From NCBI GenBank assembly GCA_020631635.1, contig JAHDGW010000006.1:1-33747 (forward strand): a stretch of DNA of 33,747 nucleotides, read 5' to 3'. The stretch's first letter is position 1. Each line of letters starts with the position of its first letter. Source of the stretch: Saprospiraceae bacterium (GTDB lineage Bacteria > Bacteroidota > Bacteroidia > Chitinophagales > Saprospiraceae). Shown in pieces: positions 8,364 to 16,207 of the stretch. Below the pieces are notes generated by a model, which saw nothing but the letters and a program-made list of their open reading frames with translations, made no database searches and was not told the DNA's origin. A program made the position numbers and the translations under genes.

Positions 8364-9338
8364 GTGAATAAAACAAAACTTGTCTCTATTATCGTAGCCG
8401 CCTACTTACTGCTGGCTTTGGCATGGTGGTCCGTTTTGTTACTTCGTAAAAATCAAGAGATCAACACTCTTCAAGTAGAAAATCTAAAACTATATCAAGA
8501 AAAACAACTAGGTATTACTAATTATACGGTCTTAGACGATCCTGCCTACTCCAGTATTATGGACGATGCAAAGAAACAGAGATATATGATTTATGGAGAA
8601 TCTGTTTTTTTTGGCATATCTCTTATCATTGGTCTATGGATCATATGGTCGAGTGCAAATCGTATTATCCAAACCAATAAACAGCAAAACAACTTCTTAC
8701 TGGCTATCACTCACGAGCTGAAGACCCCCGTGGCTTCTATTAAATTAATACTCCAAACTATCATCAAGCGGGATCTTAATCCTGATAAAGTAAAAGAGCT
8801 AAGTGGAAAGGCGCATGAAGAAAATAAAAGACTAGATGCCCTTATCAATAACATACTGCTATCTACTAGGCTCATGGATAGCTATGAGTTTAATCTAGAG
8901 AAAACCTCATTGGATAAATTATTGATACAAGGTATAGATAAAGTAGAAGGAAGGTATCCAGCAAAGCATATAACAAGCCACCTTAGTCTTGATCATACCT
9001 CAGTGTATGTCGATAAAAGTGCTTTAGAAATATGTATATGCAATCTAATAGACAACGCCTGCAAATATGCCAGAAGTAATATCGTAGTACAATCCCAGAT
9101 CGAAAATAACAGGGCGAAAGTAATCATAGCAAATGACGGTCTATTAATCAAAAAAGAAGATCGAGAATTAATTTTTCAAAAATTTTTTAGAGGTGGAGAT
9201 GAGCACCAAAGAACAACCAAAGGAACTGGTTTGGGGTTATATATCGTAAAAGAAATTGTATCCGGTCATGATGGTCACATAGAATATAGTGTGGTGAACC
9301 AAATGAACCAATTTACCCTAAGCTTGCCCTTGACATGA
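8364..9338 (+). CDS. Sensor histidine kinase, HisKA type
   Basis: A 324-residue two-component kinase. Two membrane segments (about 7-27 and 77-97) enclose a short extracytoplasmic loop of about 50 residues. The dimerisation/phosphoacceptor segment is AITHELKTPVASIKL with His117. The ATPase domain shows the N box NLIDNACKYA (227-236), an F box FQKFFRGG, and the G2 box GTGLGLYIVKEIV (287-299). The classic first G box is weak (IANDGLLI). The start is GTG; no in-frame ATG precedes the first membrane segment. It overlaps the response regulator gene by four bases (ATGA), indicating a cognate pair. The small sensor loop suggests it may sense a membrane or envelope state; the signal is unknown. Confidence 0.93.
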   Translation: MNKTKLVSIIVAAYLLLALAWWSVLLLRKNQEINTLQVENLKLYQEKQLGITNYTVLDDPAYSSIMDDAKKQRYMIYGESVFFGISLIIGLWIIWSSANRIIQTNKQQNNFLLAITHELKTPVASIKLILQTIIKRDLNPDKVKELSGKAHEENKRLDALINNILLSTRLMDSYEFNLEKTSLDKLLIQGIDKVEGRYPAKHITSHLSLDHTSVYVDKSALEICICNLIDNACKYARSNIVVQSQIENNRAKVIIANDGLLIKKEDRELIFQKFFRGGDEHQRTTKGTGLGLYIVKEIVSGHDGHIEYSVVNQMNQFTLSLPLT

Positions 9339-10048
9339 AAAGAATACTTATCATAGAAGACGAAGAACAGATCAGATCTATCCTTAAAATGAATCTTGAG
9401 CTTGAGGGCTATGATGTGGTGGCTGCAGAAAATGGCATGGTAGGAGTCGACTCTTACCGTAATCAACATTTTGACCTCGTCATCCTAGATATCATGCTGC
9501 CTAATACGAGTGGATATGAAATCTGTGAACAAATCAAAGTCACTGGCGATACCACTCCTATACTTATGCTATCAGCAAAAGATAGTCCTAAAGATCGTGT
9601 ACAAGGACTTAAACTAGGCGCAGATGATTACGTTACAAAACCCTTTGATCTAGAGGAACTACTACTAAGGATAAAAAACCTCCTCAATCGTGCTATTGCG
9701 AAGAGTTCTCCAGAAATACATCGCTATACTTTTGAAGGAAATACCATAGAGTTTTCAAAATTTCAGGCTACAACACCAAAGGGTATCATCAATCTAACGA
9801 ATAAGGAAACTTACCTGCTGAAAATGCTGATCGAACATAAAAACGAAGTAGTTTCAAGACAAAGCATACTCAATACAGTATGGGGATATGATGTATATCC
9901 CAGCACCAGAACGATCGATAATTTCATATTGGCTTATAGAAAATATTTCGAAGTAGATCCCAAAAAGCCACAATATTTCAAATCTGTGAGAGGTATCGGT
10001 TACATGTTTAAGGAAAGAGACAGCCTTATAAATCAATCTCCAAGCTGA
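9335..10048 (+). CDS. OmpR-family response regulator
   Basis: A 237-residue regulator: receiver domain (1-120) with acidic residues Glu8/Asp9, phosphoacceptor Asp52 (VILDIMLP) and Lys102 (YVTKPF). The C-terminal winged helix has the OmpR/PhoB-type segments NLTNKETYLLKMLIEHKNEVVSR and VRGIGYMF. It is translationally coupled to the kinase upstream. The targets are unknown; the location behind hemL does not prove a role in heme control. The last 16 bases overlap the end of the convergent ABC-F gene. Confidence 0.94.
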   Translation: MKRILIIEDEEQIRSILKMNLELEGYDVVAAENGMVGVDSYRNQHFDLVILDIMLPNTSGYEICEQIKVTGDTTPILMLSAKDSPKDRVQGLKLGADDYVTKPFDLEELLLRIKNLLNRAIAKSSPEIHRYTFEGNTIEFSKFQATTPKGIINLTNKETYLLKMLIEHKNEVVSRQSILNTVWGYDVYPSTRTIDNFILAYRKYFEVDPKKPQYFKSVRGIGYMFKERDSLINQSPS

Positions 10049-11946
10049 GTAGCTAGGTCATCCCATTCAGACATTTTCGTGTCCAGTTGCTCTTTATAGT
10101 CTCCATGAGCTTTGCTTAGGCTTACACTATCCTCTCTCATATAAAACTTAGGATCAGCCATTTCAGCTTCTATTTCTTTTATTTGCCCTTCTAACTTTTC
10201 TATATCTCGCTCTACATACCGTAGCTTTCTTCTTAGTTTCTTTTCATCATCACGGGACATTTTATTCACCTCTGTCTTAAGTTCCTCTTGCTTTTTGCTT
10301 TTGACTATGGTAGCTTTTTCTATTTCTCTAAACGTATCTGTTGCTCTAGAATTGAGAAACTCATTGACGTCACCTATATGGTATTTTATATTTCTATTTT
10401 TGAATTCTACCGTCTTGGACGTAAGTCCTTGTAGAAAGCTTCTGTCGTGACTTACTACCAGCAAAGTACCATCATATTGCATGAGCGCATCCTTGAGCCT
10501 TTGCTTAGAGATAATATCCAAGTGATTGGTAGGTTCATCCAAGACTAAGAAGTTATTTTCCTGCATAATCAAGCATGCCAAAGCGAGACGTGAACGCTCA
10601 CCCCCAGAAAGGACTTTCACTTTTTTATCAACATCTTCACCAGAAAATAAAAATGAACCTAAAATATTACGTGCCTTACTTCTAAGCTCTGGTGGAGCCT
10701 TACCCTCAACTACCTCGAGTAGAGTACGATCACCATCAAGTTGCTCTGGTTGATCCTGAGCAAAATAACCAATAGAAACATTATGCCCAGTGGTAACCTC
10801 TCCTTGTGAGGCTTCTATTTCATCAGTAAGTATTTTGGCAAGAGTGGATTTACCTTGACCATTCTGCCCTACGAATGCCAGCCTCTCTCCTCTCTCGATT
10901 TGAAAATCCACCTTATCCAATACCAGATTTTGACCATAAGACTTCGTTAAAGATTCTGCTTTACTTACGATCTGCCCAGACCTTCCTGCCGGTGGAAATC
11001 TTAGATTCATTGCCTTAGTATCGCTGGCAAACTCTTCTATACGATCCATCTTATCTAGCTGCTTGATAAGAGACTGTGCAAATTTTGCTTTATTCGCTTT
11101 GGCTCTAAATTTCTCGATCAATCGTTCTTTCTCTGCGATCTCCTTTTGTTGATTTTTGATCGTAGATTCCATGACTTGGCGTTGGAGCTCTTTTTCTATC
11201 ATGAATCCAGAATAATTTGATTTTACATCAAAAACACGGGATAATTCCAATTCAACTATACGATTGCATACATTATCCAAAAATTCTTGATCATGCGATA
11301 TCACAATGACTATACCATCATAATCCTTGATATATTGCTCTAGCCATATGATAGATTCGATATCCAAGTGATTAGTAGGCTCATCAAGCATCAATATATT
11401 GGGTTCTCGTAACAATAACTTAGCAAGCTCTATTCTCATTTTCCAACCACCACTAAAGGTCGATACAGCATTATTGATATTAGAATCCTTAAACCCTAAG
11501 CCTTTGAGAAGTTTAACCGCAGTCGCTTCTACCGTATTGACATCGTAGTGCCCTAACTGCTCAGATAAACCTGTTATACGATCGATGAGTTTCATGTAGT
11601 CATCAGATTCATAATCCATTCTACCTGCCAACTCATCATTCAATTTCTCCAACTCAGCTTCTAGGTTATTGAGACTCTCAAAGGCCGTTAAAGCTTCTGT
11701 AAGTACAGAATTCTCTTCATTGACATAAAGGTCTTGCGTCAAGAAACCCATGGTCATACCATTTGGTATATCTATGGTACCTGAGTCTGCTGATATATGC
11801 TTAGCTATGATTTTAAGCAGCGTGGACTTCCCTGCCCCATTTCTACCGATCAAGCCTATTCTTTCTTGATCCTTAAACGTCAGGTTTAGATTTTTGAAAA
11901 TATGACGATCTCCATACTTGAGATTTATGCCTCTTAAATCAATCAT
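10033..11946 (-). CDS. ABC-F family ATP-binding protein
   Basis: A soluble 637-residue protein with two ABC ATPase domains and no membrane segments. Domain 1: Walker A GRNGAGKST (34-42), signature SGGWK (165-169), LMLDEPTNHLD. Domain 2: Walker A GQNGQGKST (360-368), signature SGGER (447-451), LVLDEPTNHLD. The linker between them (about 255-305) is helical and basic, as in ribosome-binding ABC-F proteins. A C-terminal charged coiled coil (about 545-635) resembles that of Uup. Family members act on the ribosome, relieving stalled states or antibiotics; no specific resistance role can be assigned here. It is the last gene of the folE-fabD-yqgE run, 9 bases after yqgE. Confidence 0.93.
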   Translation of the reverse strand: MIDLRGINLKYGDRHIFKNLNLTFKDQERIGLIGRNGAGKSTLLKIIAKHISADSGTIDIPNGMTMGFLTQDLYVNEENSVLTEALTAFESLNNLEAELEKLNDELAGRMDYESDDYMKLIDRITGLSEQLGHYDVNTVEATAVKLLKGLGFKDSNINNAVSTFSGGWKMRIELAKLLLREPNILMLDEPTNHLDIESIIWLEQYIKDYDGIVIVISHDQEFLDNVCNRIVELELSRVFDVKSNYSGFMIEKELQRQVMESTIKNQQKEIAEKERLIEKFRAKANKAKFAQSLIKQLDKMDRIEEFASDTKAMNLRFPPAGRSGQIVSKAESLTKSYGQNLVLDKVDFQIERGERLAFVGQNGQGKSTLAKILTDEIEASQGEVTTGHNVSIGYFAQDQPEQLDGDRTLLEVVEGKAPPELRSKARNILGSFLFSGEDVDKKVKVLSGGERSRLALACLIMQENNFLVLDEPTNHLDIISKQRLKDALMQYDGTLLVVSHDRSFLQGLTSKTVEFKNRNIKYHIGDVNEFLNSRATDTFREIEKATIVKSKKQEELKTEVNKMSRDDEKKLRRKLRYVERDIEKLEGQIKEIEAEMADPKFYMREDSVSLSKAHGDYKEQLDTKMSEWDDLATQLGD

Positions 11947-11955
11947 ACTTCAAAA

Positions 11956-12522
11956 TTAGTTTAAACTCACAAATTCTGGTATTTGTGCTAGTACGGTGTA
12001 AGTATTTCCCTTATTATGCAGTACTTGACTCCATAAAGAGATTTCATTTTTATTAAAAATATAATTCAGATCAAATTCGGCTGTCAACCACGAACCAAAA
12101 TCAAGTTCATCATACAACTGCCCTGTAGACCACCCACTATAACCGATATAGAATCGGATATTGATAGGTTGTATAAGTTTATTTCTGACTAAAAATTTTA
12201 GCTTATCAAAGTTACCTCCCCAATATAGACCTGGTTTGATCTCAACACTTTCTTCTAATATATCTCCGCAATCATGAATATAATGAATGGTATCCGTGGC
12301 CACAGGTCCGCCGTAGTATACTGTTGCTTCAAATTCTGGAAAATCACCTATCAACTCATTGATACTCATATGGATTCTCTTATTGAGAACAAACCCAACA
12401 GAGCCATCTTCATCGTCGTGATCTGTGATTAAAATTACTGACCTTTTGAAGTTAGTGTCCATCATAAATGGTTGGGACACCAATAGAGAGCCAGACTCTA
12501 TGTTTCTGGAAATCCTAGACAT
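11956..12522 (-). CDS. YqgE/AlgH family protein
   Basis: A 188-residue protein of the YqgE/AlgH (UPF0301) family. Family hallmarks are GSLLVSQPFMMDTNFKRSVILI near the N-terminus, GSVGFVLNKR, VYYGGPVATDTIHYIH, LYWGGNFD, and RFYIGYSGWSTGQLYDEL. The function of the family is not settled; the AlgH name comes from an alginate-related locus in Pseudomonas. Its first 8 bases overlap the end of fabD, and the ABC-F gene follows closely, so it is almost certainly co-transcribed with both. Confidence 0.9.
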   Translation of the reverse strand: MSRISRNIESGSLLVSQPFMMDTNFKRSVILITDHDDEDGSVGFVLNKRIHMSINELIGDFPEFEATVYYGGPVATDTIHYIHDCGDILEESVEIKPGLYWGGNFDKLKFLVRNKLIQPINIRFYIGYSGWSTGQLYDELDFGSWLTAEFDLNYIFNKNEISLWSQVLHNKGNTYTVLAQIPEFVSLN

Positions 12523-13396
12523 GAAGAGGACGCGTTGGAATGGATCGATCTAATTTCTTAAACATTCCGCTTACGACTTTTCCATTTCCGCCAACCTCTA
12601 CAACTTCAGTCAGACCATCTCGTTGCAGATTTTTCATAGTCTGCGTCCACAGCACTGACGAAGTTAATTGTTGTACAAGATTATCCTTTATTTCAATCGA
12701 ATCGGTATGTGATGCGCCATCCACATTCTGATAAATTGGACACTTTGGAGTGTTGAACTTAGCTTTTTCTATGGCTTCTGCCAATTCTTCACGAGCCGGC
12801 TGCATTAGTGGTGAGTGAAATGCACCACCCACAGGTAATATTAATGCCCTTCTTGCCCCTTTCTCTTTGAGGAGTTCGCATGATTGCTCAACTGCCTTTC
12901 TTTCGCCAGAAATCACTAACTGACCGGGGCAATTATAATTGGCCGCGACCACTACACCTTCTACAGTATTACATACTTCCTCTACAGCGGCATCTTCAAG
13001 ACCTACAATAGCAGCCATAGTGCCATCTGCTATATCACAAGCCTTTTGCATTGCACTAGCTCTTGTATGTACAAGTTTCAATCCATCTTCAAAACTCAGA
13101 ACTCCCGCCGCCACTAATGCCGAAAACTCTCCTAAAGAATGACCTGCCACAGCATCAGGTGCTAGTTTATCATTAATTAAATAACTGATTACCGAGTGGC
13201 AAAATATTGCAGGTTGAGCATATTTTGTACATTTTAAATCTTCTGCAGTTCCTTCAAACATTACCTTTGAAAGGTCAAAGCCTAATATTTCATTAGCCTT
13301 TTGAAAAAGAGCTTTGGCCTTATCGTTTGACTCATAAAGCTCCTTTCCCATACCCGAAAACTGACTTCCTTGTCCAGGAAATACGTATGCTATCAT
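12515..13396 (-). CDS. fabD: Malonyl-CoA:ACP transacylase
   Basis: This enzyme transfers the malonyl group from CoA to acyl carrier protein, supplying type II fatty-acid synthesis. The 293 residues match the family. Motifs: FPGQGSQ (6-12), the nucleophile Ser87 in AGHSLGE, Arg112 (HTRASAMQ), and catalytic His194 in GGAFHSPLM. All catalytic residues are present. It is followed by yqgE with an 8-base overlap and preceded by folE 72 bases upstream. A -7-like element lies 18 bases before its start, so it may be transcribed both from its own promoter and from folE. Confidence 0.96.
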   Translation of the reverse strand: MIAYVFPGQGSQFSGMGKELYESNDKAKALFQKANEILGFDLSKVMFEGTAEDLKCTKYAQPAIFCHSVISYLINDKLAPDAVAGHSLGEFSALVAAGVLSFEDGLKLVHTRASAMQKACDIADGTMAAIVGLEDAAVEEVCNTVEGVVVAANYNCPGQLVISGERKAVEQSCELLKEKGARRALILPVGGAFHSPLMQPAREELAEAIEKAKFNTPKCPIYQNVDGASHTDSIEIKDNLVQQLTSSVLWTQTMKNLQRDGLTEVVEVGGNGKVVSGMFKKLDRSIPTRPLHV

Positions 13397-13414
13397 TTCA
13401 ACTCAATTTGAATG

Positions 13415-13422
13415 CAAAGCTA
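13415..13422 (-). promoter_or_regulatory. Candidate -7 element for fabD
   Basis: The minus strand reads TAGCTTTG followed by C, matching TAnnTTTG, and lies 18 bases before the fabD start codon. The same octamer occurs before the DUF5686 gene. No -33 element was found at normal spacing. Confidence 0.5.
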
Positions 13423-13468
13423 GGGGTTAAATTCTACTAATCAGAAAAAAACTGAAATCAAATTATGC

Positions 13469-14065
13469 TTATCTCAGATTAGCGTTAATTAAATTTAGGA
13501 ATTCACTTCTCGTTTCTACATTTTTAAATTCACCAGTAAATGCAGAAGTGGTCGTTACAGAATTTTGTTTTTGTACTCCTCTCATCATCATACACATATG
13601 AGCCGCTTCGATCACTACAGCGACACCGAGGGGTTTCAGTGCTTTATCAATACAATTCAAGATTTCATGAGTCAAACGCTCCTGAACCTGTAGTCTTCTA
13701 GCAAATACATCAACTACTCTCGGTATCTTACTCAATCCTACCACATATCCATTTGGGATGTAGGCGATATGAGCTTTCCCATAGAAAGGCAATATATGGT
13801 GCTCACATAAAGAATATACCTCGATATCCTTCACGATGACCATATTATTATAGTCTTCTTTAAATAAGGCGGAGTTTAAAATTTTGTCCGCATCTAGAGA
13901 GTATCCTTGTGTCAGAAATTGCATTGCCTTTGCCGCTCTTTCTGGAGTTTTTACAAGTCCTTCCCTATCTTTGTCCTCACCTAGTTTATCTAAGATATCA
14001 GAATATCTAGTCTTTAATTCATCCGTGGTTTCTGCACTATAAACCTCAGTCTTATTGTAGCTCAT
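13469..14065 (-). CDS. folE: GTP cyclohydrolase I
   Basis: This zinc enzyme opens GTP to make 7,8-dihydroneopterin triphosphate, the entry to folate and related pterins. The 198 residues match the usual length. Visible motifs: [15 protein letters not shown] (35-48), [20 protein letters not shown] (85-104) with zinc ligands Cys87 and His90, and [11 protein letters not shown] (153-163) with catalytic-type His156 and the third ligand Cys158. [11 protein letters not shown] follows as expected. Its upstream region carries a -7-like element and an array of three ATTCAA half-sites that overlaps the predicted transcript start. Confidence 0.96.
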   Translation of the reverse strand: MSYNKTEVYSAETTDELKTRYSDILDKLGEDKDREGLVKTPERAAKAMQFLTQGYSLDADKILNSALFKEDYNNMVIVKDIEVYSLCEHHILPFYGKAHIAYIPNGYVVGLSKIPRVVDVFARRLQVQERLTHEILNCIDKALKPLGVAVVIEAAHMCMMMRGVQKQNSVTTTSAFTGEFKNVETRSEFLNLINANLR

Positions 14066-14099
14066 TTTTTATTTTTTAAGCGATATAAGCATCTAACAG

Positions 14100-14127
14100 C
14101 ATTCAAACTTGAATGTTTGTATTCAAG
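14100..14127 (-). promoter_or_regulatory. Inverted-repeat operator candidate upstream of folE
   Basis: CATTCAA-AC-TTGAATG (14100-14115) is a perfect inverted repeat with a two-base centre. Its right arm also pairs with a third arm, ATTCAAG at 14121-14127, across a six-base gap. The three half-sites lie just downstream of the candidate -7 element, where a repressor would block transcription. No regulator can be named. Confidence 0.4.
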
Positions 14128-14128
14128 T

Positions 14129-14136
14129 CAAAAATA
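14129..14136 (-). promoter_or_regulatory. Candidate -7 element for folE
   Basis: The minus strand reads TATTTTTG, matching TAnnTTTG, with a predicted leader of about 55 bases. No -33 TTTG is clear. Confidence 0.4.
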
Positions 14137-14211
14137 AGATTAATCAATGTATCTTGATACTTTATCGAAATAATTGAATAATAATAAAAATTAGCCTGAA
14201 TATTGAATGCG

Positions 14212-15276
14212 ATGAATGACCACAAAAGGAGTGTCTCCAAGTTAATTAGACGATTTACTCGTAATGAGTATTTTGGACACTTCGTATTTTGGGCACTACT
14301 ATACGTATTATTTCTTCGTCTACATGACTTTACTAACTCTATACCTGCTGGACTTATAGAAGAGCTTTTGAATATTCTATTCTTTGCTGTAATTGTCTAT
14401 TTCAACATATTGTACTTAATACCAAAGTACCTGAAACGGCACAAGGTATTTCAATACGTATCTCTTCTTGTATTTAGCTGTCTATTGATCACCCCAATCA
14501 AGGCTGTGGTATTCTTGATGTGGAATGGAAGTGATCCAGATATCAGTAAAGCATTTAGCGAATTATCAGTCCTTCAATCCTTTTTCTTGAGTAGTTTCTT
14601 TTTAGCGGGTGCCAGTACAATCTATCAAATTATTAATGATTGGGTTATACATCAAAGAGAACGACAAGAACTTGAAAATAGAAATTTGAAGTCCGAGTTA
14701 AATTTTTTGAAATCCCAGATCAATCCTCATTTTCTATTTAATACGCTGAATAATCTCTATGCTCTCACTTTGAAAAAAAGCGACGAAGCACCCGCGACGG
14801 TATTGAAACTATCAGAGATGATGAGGTATATGCTTTATGAATGCAATGAAGATCGGGTACCCCTTTACAAAGAAGTCAATTATCTCAAAAACTATCTCGA
14901 ACTTGAAAAATTGCGTCAAGGTGAAAATATTGAAATAGATTTTGAGCTTACAGGTGAGGTAGGAAATCAAATGATCGCCCCACTTATGTTTATCCCATTT
15001 ATAGAAAATAGCTTTAAGCACGGGGTAAGCAATCATTTATCAAGCGGCTATATTGATATCAAAATGACTGTAGAAAATACTCAAATAAAATTGGACGTGG
15101 AAAACTCTAAAGCTAGTTCTATGCCTACTGGACATCTTAATGGTAAAAAAAGTGGAGGTATTGGACTTTCAAATATTAAAAAACGACTGTCATTGTTATA
15201 TCCTAAAAGCTATAGTTTAGATATAGATGATCAGCCAAATAAATACAAAATCTCACTAAATCTAAACCTAAACTAA
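14212..15276 (+). CDS. LytS/YpdA-type sensor histidine kinase
   Basis: A 354-residue membrane kinase of the His_kinase (PF06580) type. The N-terminal 140 residues hold about four hydrophobic segments (near 22-37, 50-70, 82-104 and 120-140). A short coiled coil (146-165) leads to the phosphoacceptor motif SQINPHFLFNTLNNLY with His173. The ATPase part has PLMFIPFIENSFKHG and GGIGLSNIKKRL. The frame is open to a TTG at 14203, but I take ATG 14212. The next gene starts on the base after its stop, so this is a cognate LytTR pair. Such pairs are very common in Bacteroidota; the stimulus is unknown. Confidence 0.93.
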   Translation: MNDHKRSVSKLIRRFTRNEYFGHFVFWALLYVLFLRLHDFTNSIPAGLIEELLNILFFAVIVYFNILYLIPKYLKRHKVFQYVSLLVFSCLLITPIKAVVFLMWNGSDPDISKAFSELSVLQSFFLSSFFLAGASTIYQIINDWVIHQRERQELENRNLKSELNFLKSQINPHFLFNTLNNLYALTLKKSDEAPATVLKLSEMMRYMLYECNEDRVPLYKEVNYLKNYLELEKLRQGENIEIDFELTGEVGNQMIAPLMFIPFIENSFKHGVSNHLSSGYIDIKMTVENTQIKLDVENSKASSMPTGHLNGKKSGGIGLSNIKKRLSLLYPKSYSLDIDDQPNKYKISLNLNLN

Positions 15277-15996
15277 ATGATCAAAGCGATAATTGTTGAT
15301 GATGAGCCATTGGCTCTAGATGTGATGGAGACTTATATAAATCAAGTACCTGAAATGGAATTAGTAGCCCGATGCGAAAATGCCTTTAAAGCAAATGAAG
15401 CCCTCAAAAATAATCATGTTGATGTCATGTTTCTCGATATTCAGATGCCTCAGTTGACAGGGATTGAGTTTTTAAAAACACTGAGCGATCCTCCCGAGGT
15501 CATCTTTACTACGGCCTACCCTGACTATGCTGTACAAGGATTTGAGCTCAACGCCATGGATTATCTCCTAAAACCTATTTCTATGGAGAGATTTATGAAA
15601 TGTGTCAATAAAATATCTGATCGATTAAGCTCTAAATCTAATGAGATAGAATTTAATCCTGATGACGAAGATTACTTCTTTGTCAAAGCAGATAAAAAGT
15701 TAGTTAAAGTAAGTTATAGTGAAATCTTATATATCGAAGGGCTTAAGGATTATGTCATCATACGTAAGGAAAGTGGCCGAGTAATCACCCTTCAAACTAT
15801 GAAAAGTTTAGAAACTAAAATGCCCGCCAAACAATTTATGAGAGTACATAGATCATACATTGTCAACGTCCAAAAAATAAATGCAATCGTAGGAAATATG
15901 ATAGAGATTACTGAAAAAGGACAAACAAAACACCTCCCTATTGGTAAAAACTATAGAGACGCTCTATTGACAGCTATTCAAAATAAAAGATTATGA
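15277..15996 (+). CDS. LytTR-family response regulator
   Basis: A 239-residue regulator: receiver domain with VDDEP (7-11), phosphoacceptor Asp54 (MFLDIQMP) and Lys99 (YLLKPIS), then a LytTR DNA-binding domain from about 135 (FFVKADKKLVKVSYSEILYI ... MRVHRSYIVNVQKI). LytTR domains bind paired direct repeats through loops. It is in direct contact with the upstream kinase gene. The roughly 210 bases after it, before the convergent T9SS gene, hold no gene or clear terminator. Confidence 0.95.
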   Translation: MIKAIIVDDEPLALDVMETYINQVPEMELVARCENAFKANEALKNNHVDVMFLDIQMPQLTGIEFLKTLSDPPEVIFTTAYPDYAVQGFELNAMDYLLKPISMERFMKCVNKISDRLSSKSNEIEFNPDDEDYFFVKADKKLVKVSYSEILYIEGLKDYVIIRKESGRVITLQTMKSLETKMPAKQFMRVHRSYIVNVQKINAIVGNMIEITEKGQTKHLPIGKNYRDALLTAIQNKRL

Positions 15997-16207
15997 TAGA
16001 TTATAAGATCTAAGTCTAACTCACTTTAGTATAGTTGAACATATCTACTTAAAGTAATCTACTATTACTATTCATGTGATCATTACTCTTCTTAAAATAA
16101 ACTAGATCAGATTATTATACAAGATCCCACCTCTAGGTTAAAAAGAATATTGAAAGATGTGATGGTTAATGGAACGTATGCTGGCTTAGAATGTAATCAA
16201 ACAATAC

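Noticed and set aside
15997-16207. Gap between the LytTR regulator and the T9SS gene as a possible small RNA or LytTR site
   Set aside because: I found no strong hairpin, promoter element or paired direct repeats beyond what AT-rich sequence gives by chance.
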